DNA of 64,000 nt from Chitinophagaceae bacterium 26-R-25 (lineage in GTDB: Bacteria > Bacteroidota > Bacteroidia > Chitinophagales > Chitinophagaceae), in contig JARWSJ010000001.1 of NCBI GenBank assembly GCA_029906195.1, positions 2,046,001 to 2,110,000 of the forward strand, read 5' to 3'. Below are positions 1 to 7,752 of this stretch, piece by piece (the first letter of the stretch is position 1; the number at the start of each line of letters is the position of its first letter). The notes under the pieces are model-generated. The model was given only the letters and a program-made list of their open reading frames with translations. It had not been told where the DNA came from and searched no databases. The translations under genes and the position numbers were made by a program.

Positions 1-370
1 AATACAGCGGTCCGCAGGCGTCTCATTTTTAATTACTACTTATAAAACCGAGTTTAAATTATTACTATTTGTTTGAGAATACTATGATTATTGAAAAAAA
101 AGGTTTTCAAAATCAGTATAGCATAGCTCCATCAAACAGTATTTTGGTTAAAAAAAATTGATACTCTATTATCAGGTGTTTGTTTTGAAACTGCCTTAAC
201 TGGTTTGTACCAAAGAAAAAAGTTTGACGCGAAGTACATTTCACCTAAGCGGTATTGAAGCAATATCCGGCAATTAGCAAAGCAATCATCAGGTAATAAG
301 GCTATTTCAAAAGTAACTACTTAATGCACTGGGGAATAATACTTTTTTGATATATATACGTTGGTTTTTA
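1..370. other. AT-rich region without a recognised gene
   Basis: I see no open reading frame with a plausible start and no recognisable RNA here. The stretch is AT-rich with many stop codons in all frames. It precedes the inverted repeat at 371-517 and may be the 3' flank of a gene lying outside the window. Confidence 0.5.
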
Positions 371-517
371 ACGAATAACTGAATGGACTGAATAACTGAA
401 CAACTGAATAACCGAGTAACTAAGGGGTTGAATCATTGAATAATTGAATAATTGAAATAAGAAGTGCTCGTTGCCGTTCAAGTTCAGTTATTCAGTTAAT
501 CAGTTATTCAGTTATTT
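371..517. repeat. Inverted tandem-word array (unit near ACTGAATA)
   Basis: The left arm (about 371-456) repeats an 8-base word, GAATAACT and variants such as GAATAATT. The right arm (about 476-517) carries the reverse complement, AGTTATTC, several times. The two arms could fold into a long imperfect hairpin. It lies upstream of the glutamine cyclotransferase gene and ends about 40 bases before that gene's -7 box. It is one of about a dozen such elements in the window. Confidence 0.8.
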
Positions 518-556
518 GCCCTCCATTTTTAACGTCCGCATTTCATGATTTTCCCT

Positions 557-564
557 TACGTTTG
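557..564 (+). promoter_or_regulatory. Bacteroidota -7 box TACGTTTG
   Basis: TACGTTTG fits the Bacteroidota consensus TAnnTTTG. It lies 18 bases before the ATG at 583. The position argues against the longer in-frame start at 562, which would overlap the promoter. I see no clean TTG -33 element at the usual distance. Confidence 0.6.
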
Positions 565-582
565 CCCCGAACTTATACAACC

Positions 583-1422
583 ATGAAAAGATTTTTTTTG
601 CCTTTAACCGCGTTGGTGGCTGTGTCTCTGACAGCTTGCAATGGCGGTTCTTCCGATACTCCGGCCAATGACAATGCCGGCAACACAACCTCAATCGCCG
701 AGCCTCCTGCTTTGAAATATACTATCGTTAAAGACTACCCGCACGACACACTTTCCTTTACGCAAGGATTGGTAGTGTACAATGGCAAAATGTATGAAGG
801 CACCGGCGGTTCGCCCGAATATTCTACCTACAAATCGTGGGTAGGAATGGTAGATATAGAAACCGGCAAAAACATTCAAAAAGTTCCCCTGGACACGATC
901 TACTTTGGTGAAGGCATCACTATTTTGAAGGATAAAATTTACCAGCTTACCTGGAAGGGACACAAAGGCTTCATTTACGATGCAAAATCGTTGAAAAAGC
1001 TAGGCGAATTCCCTTTGAAAACAGAAGGTTGGGGCATTACCAACGACGGCACCAATCTGATCGTTTCCGATGGTTCCAGCAACCTGTACTTTCTTGACCC
1101 AAATAATTTCAACACAGCAAAAATTGTGAGCGTAACAGATAATAACGGTGGCGTTTCCGACATCAACGAGTTGGAATACATCAACGGTTTCATTTTTGCC
1201 AATAAATGGGAAACCAATTACATCTACAAAATTGATCCATCCAATGGGCAAGTTGCGGCCAAAGCAGATTTCACAGGCGTCATCGAGAAATACGCAAAAG
1301 GATTTGATGCCGAAACCAAAGGGGATGCAGTACTGAACGGAATTGCATATGACTCCGCCAGCAAGAAAACTTACATCACCGGTAAGCTGTGGCCAAAGCT
1401 GTTTGAGGTGAAATTCGAATAG
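583..1422 (+). CDS. Glutaminyl-peptide cyclotransferase (plant/bacterial type), lipoprotein
   Basis: This 279-residue protein belongs to the glutamine cyclotransferase family (Glu_cyclase_2). The family converts N-terminal glutamine of peptides to pyroglutamate and folds as a five-bladed beta-propeller. The start begins MKRFFLPLT and leads into a lipoprotein signal with lipobox LTAC (Cys19), so the enzyme is probably anchored in the envelope and faces the periplasm. Family features seen are the PHDTLSFTQGLV segment near the mature N-terminus, the YEGTGG motif, the LTWK segment and the NELEYINGFIFANKW segment. The last is characteristic of the family. The length is typical once the leader is allowed for. 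A TACGTTTG promoter element precedes the gene and a strong terminator follows, so it is probably a single-gene unit. Confidence 0.9.
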   Translation: MKRFFLPLTALVAVSLTACNGGSSDTPANDNAGNTTSIAEPPALKYTIVKDYPHDTLSFTQGLVVYNGKMYEGTGGSPEYSTYKSWVGMVDIETGKNIQKVPLDTIYFGEGITILKDKIYQLTWKGHKGFIYDAKSLKKLGEFPLKTEGWGITNDGTNLIVSDGSSNLYFLDPNNFNTAKIVSVTDNNGGVSDINELEYINGFIFANKWETNYIYKIDPSNGQVAAKADFTGVIEKYAKGFDAETKGDAVLNGIAYDSASKKTYITGKLWPKLFEVKFE

Positions 1423-1474
1423 GATGACTCTGATTCGACGGATTTTCACAGATTTTATTTAAAATAAATATGAG

Positions 1475-1514
1475 ATACGGATCAGGAGCCAAAATTCCTG
1501 GTCCGTATTTTTTT
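1475..1514 (+). terminator. Rho-independent terminator after the cyclotransferase
   Basis: A 13-bp stem with one G-U pair (1475-1487 with 1496-1508) closes an 8-base loop and runs into a T tract through 1514. It lies 53 bases after the stop codon and ends the upstream gene's transcript. Confidence 0.85.
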
Positions 1515-1536
1515 GGCCAGCAAAGTATTCGGTCAG

Positions 1537-1557
1537 GAGACGCATTCAATGCGTCTC
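1537..1557. repeat. Solo palindrome GAGACGCATT-C-AATGCGTCTC
   Basis: This is a perfect 10+1+10 palindrome. The same sequence occurs at 4897-4917, and close relatives lie at 4801-4823 and 55071-55093. It is a dispersed REP-like or MITE-end repeat. Confidence 0.85.
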
Positions 1558-1588
1558 TATGGGCCGCCGATTAACCCGCCGCACCCTT

Positions 1589-1626
1589 TAATTTCTAATT
1601 CCTAACTCCTTATTCCTAATTCCTGC
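1589..1626. repeat. Single-arm tandem word array (TAATTCC type)
   Basis: About five copies of a TAATTCC/TAACTCC-like 7-mer stand in tandem without an obvious opposite arm. The word matches the arms of the inverted arrays at 13146-13293 and 20064-20189. Confidence 0.6.
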
Positions 1627-1750
1627 CTTAAACAGCATCTAAAAACAACCTTTCTCTTTCAGACTTTTTCCAACATTTTTAATGTTTTTTTGAACATTTT
1701 ACAACGTCCCAGCGCTTATCCACAGTTATCGCTAGTTTGTCAAGAACCCG

Positions 1751-1780
1751 TTGAATTATATTGGTTTCGTACTAACTTTG
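1751..1780 (+). promoter_or_regulatory. Promoter of gcvP (TTG-N19-TAACTTTG)
   Basis: TTG at 1751-1753 and TAACTTTG at 1773-1780 are separated by 19 bases and match the Bacteroidota -33/-7 consensus. Transcription should begin near 1786. This excludes the longer in-frame start at 1751 and supports the ATG at 1817. Confidence 0.75.
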
Positions 1781-1816
1781 CGCATCTTTTCAAATAGTAC
1801 AACCACACTAATATTT

Positions 1817-4723
1817 ATGAATTTATTTGAAGCGCAATCCGGTGAATTTAAAGGCAGGCACATTGGGCCAACTGAAGCAGATTCTACTCACATGCTACGT
1901 ACAATCGGCGAAAATAGTCTTGAAGACCTGGTAGGAAAAACCGTTCCCGCAGCTATACGCATGCAACATGAGCTGAACCTTCCTAACGCGATGAGTGAAT
2001 ATGAGTACTTGCAGCACATCAAGGAAGTTTCCCTTAAAAACAAAACTTTCAAAAATTATATAGGTCAGGGTTATTATGACAACATTACCCCTTCGGTTAT
2101 TTTGAGAAATATCTTCGAAAACCCAGGTTGGTATACCCAGTACACTCCGTACCAGGCAGAAATCGCACAGGGCCGTCTGGAAAGCCTGTTGAACTTCCAG
2201 ACAATGGTAAGCGACCTGACTGCTCTTCCAATTGCCAACGCCTCTTTGCTTGATGAAGCAACTGCAGCAGCGGAAGCAATGACAATGTTCTTTAACGCAC
2301 TGAACAAAGACCACGATCACATTACCCGTCCTAAGTTCTTTGTAGACAACGATACTTTCCCGCAAACAAAGGATGTGATCATCACAAGAGCCGTGCCTGT
2401 GGGCATTGAAGTAGTTTTTGGCGATTACAAACAAGCACAGTTTGACGAAACATATTTCGGAGCCCTTGTTCAATATCCAAACGACAAAGGTTCTGTAGAA
2501 GACTACCGTTCATTTATCGACAATGCACACAAAGTGGGTGCATATGTGGTGATGACCACCGATCTTTTGGCGCTTACATTATTAACACCTCCGGGTGAAC
2601 TGGGTGCCGATGCGGCTTGCGGTGTGGCGCAGCGCTTTGGCGTTCCTCTTGGCTTTGGTGGTCCTCACGCTGCTTTCTTTGCAGTGAAGGATGAGTTCAA
2701 ACGCAGTATTCCGGGCCGTATCATCGGTGTAAGTATCGATGCACAGGGCAACAGGGCATTGCGCATGGCGTTGCAAACACGTGAGCAACACATCAAACGT
2801 GAAAAAGCAACTTCTAACATCTGTACTGCACAAGCGTTGTTGGCTAACATGGCGGCAATGTACGCAGTTTATCATGGACCGGACGGCTTGAAAAACATTG
2901 CACAACGCGTTGCATTGTTGACTCAAACGTTGGCAAACGAACTGCAGGAAGAAGGTTACGAACTGGTAAGCGAATATTTCTTCGATACCATTACCATAAG
3001 AACTTCAGAAGCAAAAAGCCTGATCGCTAAAGCAGCAGAAAGACAAATCAACTTCCGTTTCATCGACAATAACCACGTCGGTATTTCTTTGGATGAAACA
3101 ACCACACCAAATGATTTGCTCGACATCTTATTGGTACTTGACAGAGAAAACGAAAACGACGTAGCAGCATTCAGCATCAACCACGAAGACGTATTGAGCG
3201 CTATTCCAAGTGCCCTTACAAGAACATCTGAATTCCTTACTCATCCTGTGTTCAACGCTCACCACAGCGAAACGCAAATGATGCGTTATATAAAAATGTT
3301 GGAAAACAAAGACCTTTCTTTGAACACCAGCATGATCAGCCTTGGTAGCTGTACAATGAAATTGAACGCGGCCAGCGAAATGATGCCTTTAAGCTGGAGC
3401 CATTGGGCAAAAATGCACCCGTTTGCACCGGCAGACCAAACAAAAGGTTACCAACAAATCGTGGATGAGCTTTCTGCTTATCTGTGCGAAATCACTGCAT
3501 TCGACGCGTGCAGCCTGCAACCAAACAGTGGTGCGCAAGGTGAATATGCTGGTTTGCTAACCATTCGCGAATACCACGAAAGCCGCGGCGAAGGACACCG
3601 CGACGTTATGCTGATCCCTATTTCTGCACACGGTACAAACCCTGCAAGTGCAGTAATGGCGGGCATGAAAGTGGTGGTAGTAAAAGCTTTGGAAAACGGA
3701 TACATTGATGTTGCGGACTTAAAAGCAAAAGCGGAACAACACGCCGCTAATCTTTCCGGTATCATGATCACTTACCCAAGCACTTACGGTGTTTATGAAG
3801 AAACTGTAAAAGAAATTACTGATATCGTTCACCAACACGGCGGACAGGTTTATATGGATGGCGCAAACATGAATGCACAGGTTGGATTAACCGCTCCGGG
3901 CCTTATCGGCGCTGACGTTTGCCACCTGAACCTGCACAAAACATTTGCGATTCCTCACGGTGGTGGCGGCCCTGGAATGGGACCTATCTGCGTGAAAAAA
4001 CACCTTGCTAAATTCCTGCCGGGTCACGTTGAAGATACACAGAACACAGTGGGCGAATGGAACGGCACCGAAAAACATGCTGTTTCTGCGGCACCATTTG
4101 GTTCTGCGTCTATCCTGTTGATCAGCTATGCATACATCCGCATGCTGGGCGCTGGCGGTTTGAAAGCAGCTACGGAATTCGCTATCCTGAACGCAAACTA
4201 CATGCGTGCAAGATTGGAAAAACACTACGATATTCTTTACACGAACCACAATGGTCAGTGTGCGCACGAGTTCATCGTAGATCTTCGTCCGTTCAAAAAA
4301 TCTGCTGAAATCGAAGCAGAAGATATCGCGAAACGCCTTATCGACTTTGGTTTCCACGCTCCTACCATGAGCTTCCCTGTTCCGGGCACGATCATGATCG
4401 AGCCTACAGAAAGCGAAGACAAAGCTGAGCTTGACCGCTTCTGCGATGCGTTGATCGCCATTCGCGAAGAGATCAAAGCAATCGAAGAAGGTACTGCAGA
4501 TAAGAAAGAAAATGCATTGAAAAATGCACCGCATACACAGTTTGCAGTGATCAGCTCTGAGTGGTCAAAACCATACAGCCGCGAAGCTGCAGCGTTCCCT
4601 CTTCCTTACGTGAAAGAGAACAAATTCTGGCCTTCTGTAGCCCGTGTAAACAACACATTCGGTGACAGAAACCTGATCTGTACCTGCGAGCCGATCGAAA
4701 GCTACATGGAAGAGCAAGTATAA
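1817..4723 (+). CDS. gcvP: Glycine dehydrogenase (aminomethyl-transferring), P protein of the glycine cleavage system
   Basis: This 968-residue protein is the single-chain PLP-dependent P protein. It decarboxylates glycine and loads the aminomethyl group onto lipoyl-GcvH. The N-terminal half starts [18 protein letters not shown], as in the family, and the C-terminal half carries the PLP site [16 protein letters not shown] with the Schiff-base lysine at about residue 708. Both halves and the C-terminal region ([14 protein letters not shown]) are intact. The start at 1817 was chosen because the promoter lies between 1751 and 1780. GcvH and GcvT are not in the window, so the system is dispersed here. 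A terminator follows at once, which makes this a monocistronic unit. It is a standard one-carbon metabolism gene. Confidence 0.98.
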   Translation: MNLFEAQSGEFKGRHIGPTEADSTHMLRTIGENSLEDLVGKTVPAAIRMQHELNLPNAMSEYEYLQHIKEVSLKNKTFKNYIGQGYYDNITPSVILRNIFENPGWYTQYTPYQAEIAQGRLESLLNFQTMVSDLTALPIANASLLDEATAAAEAMTMFFNALNKDHDHITRPKFFVDNDTFPQTKDVIITRAVPVGIEVVFGDYKQAQFDETYFGALVQYPNDKGSVEDYRSFIDNAHKVGAYVVMTTDLLALTLLTPPGELGADAACGVAQRFGVPLGFGGPHAAFFAVKDEFKRSIPGRIIGVSIDAQGNRALRMALQTREQHIKREKATSNICTAQALLANMAAMYAVYHGPDGLKNIAQRVALLTQTLANELQEEGYELVSEYFFDTITIRTSEAKSLIAKAAERQINFRFIDNNHVGISLDETTTPNDLLDILLVLDRENENDVAAFSINHEDVLSAIPSALTRTSEFLTHPVFNAHHSETQMMRYIKMLENKDLSLNTSMISLGSCTMKLNAASEMMPLSWSHWAKMHPFAPADQTKGYQQIVDELSAYLCEITAFDACSLQPNSGAQGEYAGLLTIREYHESRGEGHRDVMLIPISAHGTNPASAVMAGMKVVVVKALENGYIDVADLKAKAEQHAANLSGIMITYPSTYGVYEETVKEITDIVHQHGGQVYMDGANMNAQVGLTAPGLIGADVCHLNLHKTFAIPHGGGGPGMGPICVKKHLAKFLPGHVEDTQNTVGEWNGTEKHAVSAAPFGSASILLISYAYIRMLGAGGLKAATEFAILNANYMRARLEKHYDILYTNHNGQCAHEFIVDLRPFKKSAEIEAEDIAKRLIDFGFHAPTMSFPVPGTIMIEPTESEDKAELDRFCDALIAIREEIKAIEEGTADKKENALKNAPHTQFAVISSEWSKPYSREAAAFPLPYVKENKFWPSVARVNNTFGDRNLICTCEPIESYMEEQV

Positions 4724-4747
4724 TCGCTTATTAAATTTCGACAATAG

Positions 4748-4780
4748 AATGGCAGCCCGAAAAGGCTGCCATTTTTTTAT
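4748..4780 (+). terminator. Rho-independent terminator of gcvP
   Basis: A perfect 10-bp stem (4748-4757 with 4764-4773; core GGCAGCC/GGCTGCC) closes a CGAAAA loop and is followed by T7. It lies 25 bases after the gcvP stop. Confidence 0.95.
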
Positions 4781-4794
4781 GTGTTATATCAGCG

Positions 4795-4922
4795 TCCCGT
4801 GGAGACGCGTTGAACGCGTCTCCCTTTGCACCCGAAATATGCAGATATGAAAAACGCATCCTCGCGCCTTTTATGTGGCGTTACGCGGGTGCTACGGAGA
4901 CGCATTCAATGCGTCTCTACGA
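4795..4922. repeat. MITE-like element flanked by GAGACGC palindromes
   Basis: Two palindromes, GGAGACGCGTTGAACGCGTC at 4801-4820 (stem to 4823) and GAGACGCATTCAATGCGTCTC at 4897-4917, flank about 70 bases that contain TTGCACC on the left and GGGTGCTACGGAGA on the right. A related copy lies at 55065-55155, where the left palindrome, TTGCACC, GCACCTTTT and GGTGCTACAGAGA are all recognisable. No transposase is present. I read it as a small non-autonomous or REP-type element. An in-frame stretch of open codons across it is not a gene. Confidence 0.7.
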
Positions 4923-5047
4923 ACAGCTCGGATGTTTATCAACTATTCCCGATGATTTATTTTTGACTCTTTTGATAACAGAACTTTCGCATCTCTTTTT
5001 ACTTTCGCTGCGACTAACATATTTAAGGATTACAAAATGAAACCAAA

Positions 5048-5074
5048 TTGTATGAGCTTTGTGAGCTCATACAA
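5048..5074. promoter_or_regulatory. 11-bp perfect hairpin upstream of the SymE-like gene
   Basis: TTGTATGAGCT at 5048-5058 and AGCTCATACAA at 5064-5074 form a perfect 11-bp stem with a 5-base loop. It is not followed by a T tract, so a structured leader or a protein-binding site is more likely than a terminator. Confidence 0.55.
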
Positions 5075-5082
5075 AACATACG

Positions 5083-5175
5083 CGGTTTCAGTACCTCCGT
5101 GTGGAGCGTTAATGCGCCCACAGCGTTCTTTGGCAATCCTTCGAATGTGTTAGTCAACGGGAAAGGCTGAAACCG
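5083..5175 (+). ncRNA. Candidate structured leader or small RNA before the SymE-like gene
   Basis: CGGTTTCAG at 5083-5091 pairs perfectly with CTGAAACCG at 5167-5175 and closes a domain of about 90 bases. The domain contains a small CTCC-GTGT-GGAG hairpin at 5095-5106. It ends 34 bases before the SymE-like start. E. coli symE is controlled by an antisense RNA over its 5' leader, so an RNA element here is plausible. I do not recognise a known family, and the pairing is the only evidence. Confidence 0.3.
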
Positions 5176-5209
5176 TATTTTATTTTCCGCCGCTTAAACC
5201 TCCTTCTGT

Positions 5210-5446
5210 ATGGCTAACACAGAAAAGAAAAAATCTCCAAAACCAAAAGCAATCGACAAACCTGTGCGTTATTTTACGTTAACAAGATATCTCCAACCTT
5301 CTTCGTATCGCAGGTATACGGAGGTACCAATGCTTCGTTTAATGGGCAAATGGTTGGAACACGCAGGGTTTCCACCTCAAAAACGAATAAGCATAACCAT
5401 AGAAAAAGGTAAGCTTATTATGCAGCTTGCGAATGACAATCTTTAA
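5210..5446 (+). CDS. SymE family type I toxin-like protein
   Basis: This 78-residue protein has a lysine-rich N-terminus (MANTEKKKSPKPKA) followed by the SymE-type domain. The segment VPMLRLMGKWLEHAGFPPQK followed by a short basic beta-strand region (ISITIEKGKLIM) aligns well with the E. coli SymE core (IPAITLKGQWLEAAGF). SymE has an AbrB-like fold and acts as an RNA- or nucleoid-associated toxin, repressed in E. coli by the antisense RNA SymR. This copy is shorter than E. coli SymE and lacks its C-terminal extension, as many family members do. A leader of about 170 bases with strong inverted repeats precedes it. No partner gene for an antitoxin protein lies beside it. Family assignment is good, but activity as a toxin is not shown. 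Confidence 0.75.
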   Translation: MANTEKKKSPKPKAIDKPVRYFTLTRYLQPSSYRRYTEVPMLRLMGKWLEHAGFPPQKRISITIEKGKLIMQLANDNL

Positions 5447-5513
5447 CAAAGGAAAGTCCCCTAACTGATCCTTGGCGGGCATAAAGAGCTGTTAGAAAAA
5501 CTATAGCACTCTC

Positions 5514-5604
5514 GCTTGTCATTCCGAGGAACGAGGAATCTGGGTTTTGTCCAAACAGGCTGTTGAAAAACCACCCAGATCCCTCGTTCCTTGGGATGAC
5601 AAGC
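5514..5604. repeat. Dispersed inverted repeat (GTCATTCCGAGGAACGAGG type)
   Basis: The arms 5514-5545 and 5573-5604 are nearly perfect reverse complements, read from GTCATTCCGAGGAACGAGGA to the matching TCGTTCC-TTGGGATGAC. They are separated by about 27 bases. This sequence is a common dispersed intergenic repeat in Bacteroidota and other phyla. It stands between the convergent SymE-like gene and the exported protein at 5766-6200. Confidence 0.85.
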
Positions 5605-5732
5605 ATTCTTTAAACATTAATGCGGACACTTTGAGCTGCAGAATTGAAAAGTCACAAGAGGACAATAAAAAAATGCGATGCCGAAACCAATTCGCATACC
5701 GGCAAATCATTTCGCACACCGCACCTCCAAAA

Positions 5733-5765
5733 TTTTCAACTTTCAACTTTCAACTTTCAATTTCC
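5733..5765. repeat. Tandem 7-mer array (TTTCAAC)
   Basis: Four tandem copies of TTTCAAC/TTTCAAT end right at the stop codon of the reverse-strand gene 5766-6200. No clear opposite arm is present. It resembles the single arms of the inverted word arrays elsewhere in the window. Confidence 0.7.
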
Positions 5766-6200
5766 CTACATTTTCGGTTTTCCAATATCCGCCATTATCT
5801 CGTCGCTGTGTTTATTCAGGTACTTACCAAAACGGGTCCAGTATTTGTCTCTTGCTGCTTTGTCAGTAATGGCAGCGTTAACTAATTTATCAGCTTCTTC
5901 CATTGCTTTGTTAATGTTGTCCCAGCTGTCTACTTCATAAATCATTACCACTTCCATATTGTTACTTCCCCACCAATGCCGCAACAGGCGATAGTTCTTG
6001 ATCATTGCATTGGGTTTGATGCCTTTTTCCATGTACATAGTAACCAGCGAATCAAATTCAGACCGACGTGCATCATCGGGAAGGGTAATCTGAAATCTTG
6101 TAACGATCACAGGGCTCGGTTCTTTTTCCGGAGTCATTTGTGCAGATAGTTTAGTGGTTAGCAATGAGCATAGCATTGCCATAGCAAAAAGGAATTTCAT
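5766..6200 (-). CDS. Exported protein of unknown function, possible dimeric alpha/beta-barrel fold
   Basis: This 144-residue protein has a clear signal peptide (MKFLFAMAMLCSLLTTKLSA, cut before QMTPEK), so it is exported. The mature part reads like a ferredoxin-like or NIPSNAP/ABM-type domain. It has a strand (VIVTRFQITL), a helix with DSLVTMYMEKGIKPNAMI, then NYRLLRHWWGSNNMEVVMIYEVDSWDNINKAMEEAD, a strand-helix pattern common in dimeric alpha/beta-barrel proteins. I do not recognise a named family, and no catalytic residue can be pointed out. The gene stands alone, with its stop touching a TTTCAAC array and no gene close upstream. The fold call is inference. Confidence 0.6.
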   Translation of the reverse strand: MKFLFAMAMLCSLLTTKLSAQMTPEKEPSPVIVTRFQITLPDDARRSEFDSLVTMYMEKGIKPNAMIKNYRLLRHWWGSNNMEVVMIYEVDSWDNINKAMEEADKLVNAAITDKAARDKYWTRFGKYLNKHSDEIMADIGKPKM

Positions 6201-6445
6201 TTTTTTACTTTTTTTAGATTAGATAATGACAGTCTTTACAGAATACGTAAGGATTATTGGAAGTCTTGTCCCATAACGCTTTTGTGGAATTACTCAGATG
6301 AAGAAAATGCAGATCGCTGCATAGATAGGATAAAGCGAGCGAAATATTTAAAAGAGGTAAGTAAAAGTAGCTATAGATTTTACCGTTTCAAAGCAGTTAC
6401 GGAAATATTTTTTTAAGACGAAAGGTTTTAGTTCCGGAACCAAAC

Positions 6446-6545
6446 GGTGTACCATGTACGAAGTGCGATGTACGGTGTACCAAAGTCGTGCAGACGCAAC
6501 GCCACAACGAATTTCGCACACCGTACATCGTACTTTGTACATCAC
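6446..6545. repeat. Inverted word array (GTACGATGTACG family)
   Basis: The left arm 6446-6483 repeats GTACGATG/GTACGGTG words, and the right arm 6505-6545 carries their complements (CGTACATCGTACTTTGTAC). It ends about 20 bases from the stop codon of the methyltransferase gene. Relatives of this family are at 11997-12087 and 16940-17032. Confidence 0.85.
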
Positions 6546-6563
6546 AAACCCATAGTCGAAGTT

Positions 6564-7322
6564 TTAGCTAAAAAGGCCAACAAATAATTTGGTATCGTAG
6601 TCTATTTTGATCAGGTTATTCTCTTTGTAGTGATCAAACAACACTTTCAGGTCGTTGATCATTTCCGTGTAGCCATCATCGTTTATAGATGGCATGTAAG
6701 AGGAAGAAAGTAAACGCCCCTTTAATCCCTCAAAATCAAAAATCTGGAAATTATAAAAGACTTTCAGCTCACATGTTGCCGGCGCAAAGAATTTGTCGAT
6801 GTCGGGCTTAGTAATGTTGCGGTGATCCACTTTCACATAATCCCGGGCATGTTTAATGATGAGTTCATCGTATTCTTTTTCAAATGGAGAAAGCGTCAAT
6901 CGCTCGTTCCATATCAACCCAACGGTTCCTCCCGGTTTTAATATGCGTTGAAATTCTACTTTTGTTTTTGGCACATCAAACCAATGAAACGCTTGCCCGG
7001 CAATAATTACATCGATGCTTTTATCTTTAAGGGTAGTATCTTCGGCGGTCCCGTTTATTGCAGTAAAATTCTTGAATGGTTGCAGCTGCTCAACAGCTTT
7101 TTCACGCATTTCTTTGTTCGGCTCAACAGCTGTTACATGATAGCCGGCTTTCAAAAACAACTCGCTTGAAATGCCCGTTCCTGCACCGATGTCAGCGATT
7201 TTCTTATCAGTCGTCAGGCCATAATCTTCTTCAAGGAATTCTATTACCTGCTCCGGATAATGTGGCCTGTAGCGTACATAATCTTCTACCCTGTTGCTGA
7301 ATCTTTCCGTGCTTTTGGACAT
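6564..7322 (-). CDS. Class I SAM-dependent methyltransferase
   Basis: This 252-residue protein is of the Methyltransf_11 type. Motif I, ADIGAGTGISSELFLKAG, is at about residues 43-60, and the acidic end of strand 2 (VTAVEPN) binds the SAM ribose. The post-I region has a DVIIAGQAFHWFD segment and the LKPGGTVGLIWNE motif. The HWF and IWNERL pattern is common in bacterial relatives of trans-aconitate and small-molecule methyltransferases. The protein is cytosolic and soluble. The substrate cannot be told from sequence. No operon partner is seen, since array-filled gaps flank it on both sides. Confidence 0.85.
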   Translation of the reverse strand: MSKSTERFSNRVEDYVRYRPHYPEQVIEFLEEDYGLTTDKKIADIGAGTGISSELFLKAGYHVTAVEPNKEMREKAVEQLQPFKNFTAINGTAEDTTLKDKSIDVIIAGQAFHWFDVPKTKVEFQRILKPGGTVGLIWNERLTLSPFEKEYDELIIKHARDYVKVDHRNITKPDIDKFFAPATCELKVFYNFQIFDFEGLKGRLLSSSYMPSINDDGYTEMINDLKVLFDHYKENNLIKIDYDTKLFVGLFS

Positions 7323-7378
7323 GGTGTTGAAGTGTTCGTTGATAGTTGTAAGTAAAGATAATGAAAGACCAGAATTTT

Positions 7379-7696
7379 TACCACTAAGTAACTAAAGGCA
7401 CTAAGCATCACTAAGAGCTTTCTTTAAACCACAGCGAACACGATTTTAACCACAGAGGGCGCGGAGAAAGCACTTCGAATAACTGGAGTGACTCACGAGA
7501 GCACAGAGGCAACGGAGAAAGACGCAAGCCTCAGTCTTTAATCAAATACTCACGACGAATGAAAGCCGGACTATTTATTTCGAACTTCCCCTCCTTTCCT
7601 CTGTGAAAAAAACTCCTTCCCTCTGTGGTAACAAAGCGAACGCGAAGCATTTCCTCTTAGTGAAACTTAGTGCCCTCAGTGCCTTAGTGGTAAATA
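7379..7696. repeat. Nested inverted word arrays (CACTAAG outer, CACAGAGG inner)
   Basis: The outer left arm (7379-7413) repeats CACTAAG words and the outer right arm (7655-7696) repeats their complement CTTAGTG. Inside, CACAGAGG words at about 7431-7512 face CCTCTGTG words at about 7597-7628. The whole 430-base gap between the methyltransferase start and the EF-G paralogue end is filled with it. I found no gene in this gap. Confidence 0.75.
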
Positions 7697-7744
7697 AAAA
7701 AGGCTTCAACAGTTCGCATCTGCCAAAGCCTTTTGAAGGTCGTA
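7690..7744 (-). terminator. Terminator of the EF-G paralogue
   Basis: Read on the minus strand, AAAAGGCTT (7736-7744) pairs with AAGCCTTTTT (7697-7706) over a loop of about 29 bases and is followed by further T residues. It lies just after the stop of the EF-G paralogue. Confidence 0.6.
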
Positions 7745-7752
7745 TTAATTCC

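Noticed and set aside
562-582. Upstream in-frame start for the glutamine cyclotransferase
   Set aside because: It overlaps the TACGTTTG -7 box, and the lipoprotein signal begins properly at 583.
1000-1449. Minus-strand open frame opposite the glutamine cyclotransferase gene
   Set aside because: It overlaps a recognised gene and has biased shadow-type composition. No independent support.
1751-1816. Upstream in-frame start for gcvP
   Set aside because: This segment is the promoter (TTG-N19-TAACTTTG), and conserved GcvP sequence begins at 1817.
4810-5040. 76-codon plus-strand frame after gcvP
   Set aside because: It runs through both palindromes of the MITE-like element, so its open state is a by-product of repeat sequence.
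5037-5175. Structured leader as a retron or group II intron piece
   Set aside because: No reverse transcriptase is near and the fold does not show the needed domains.
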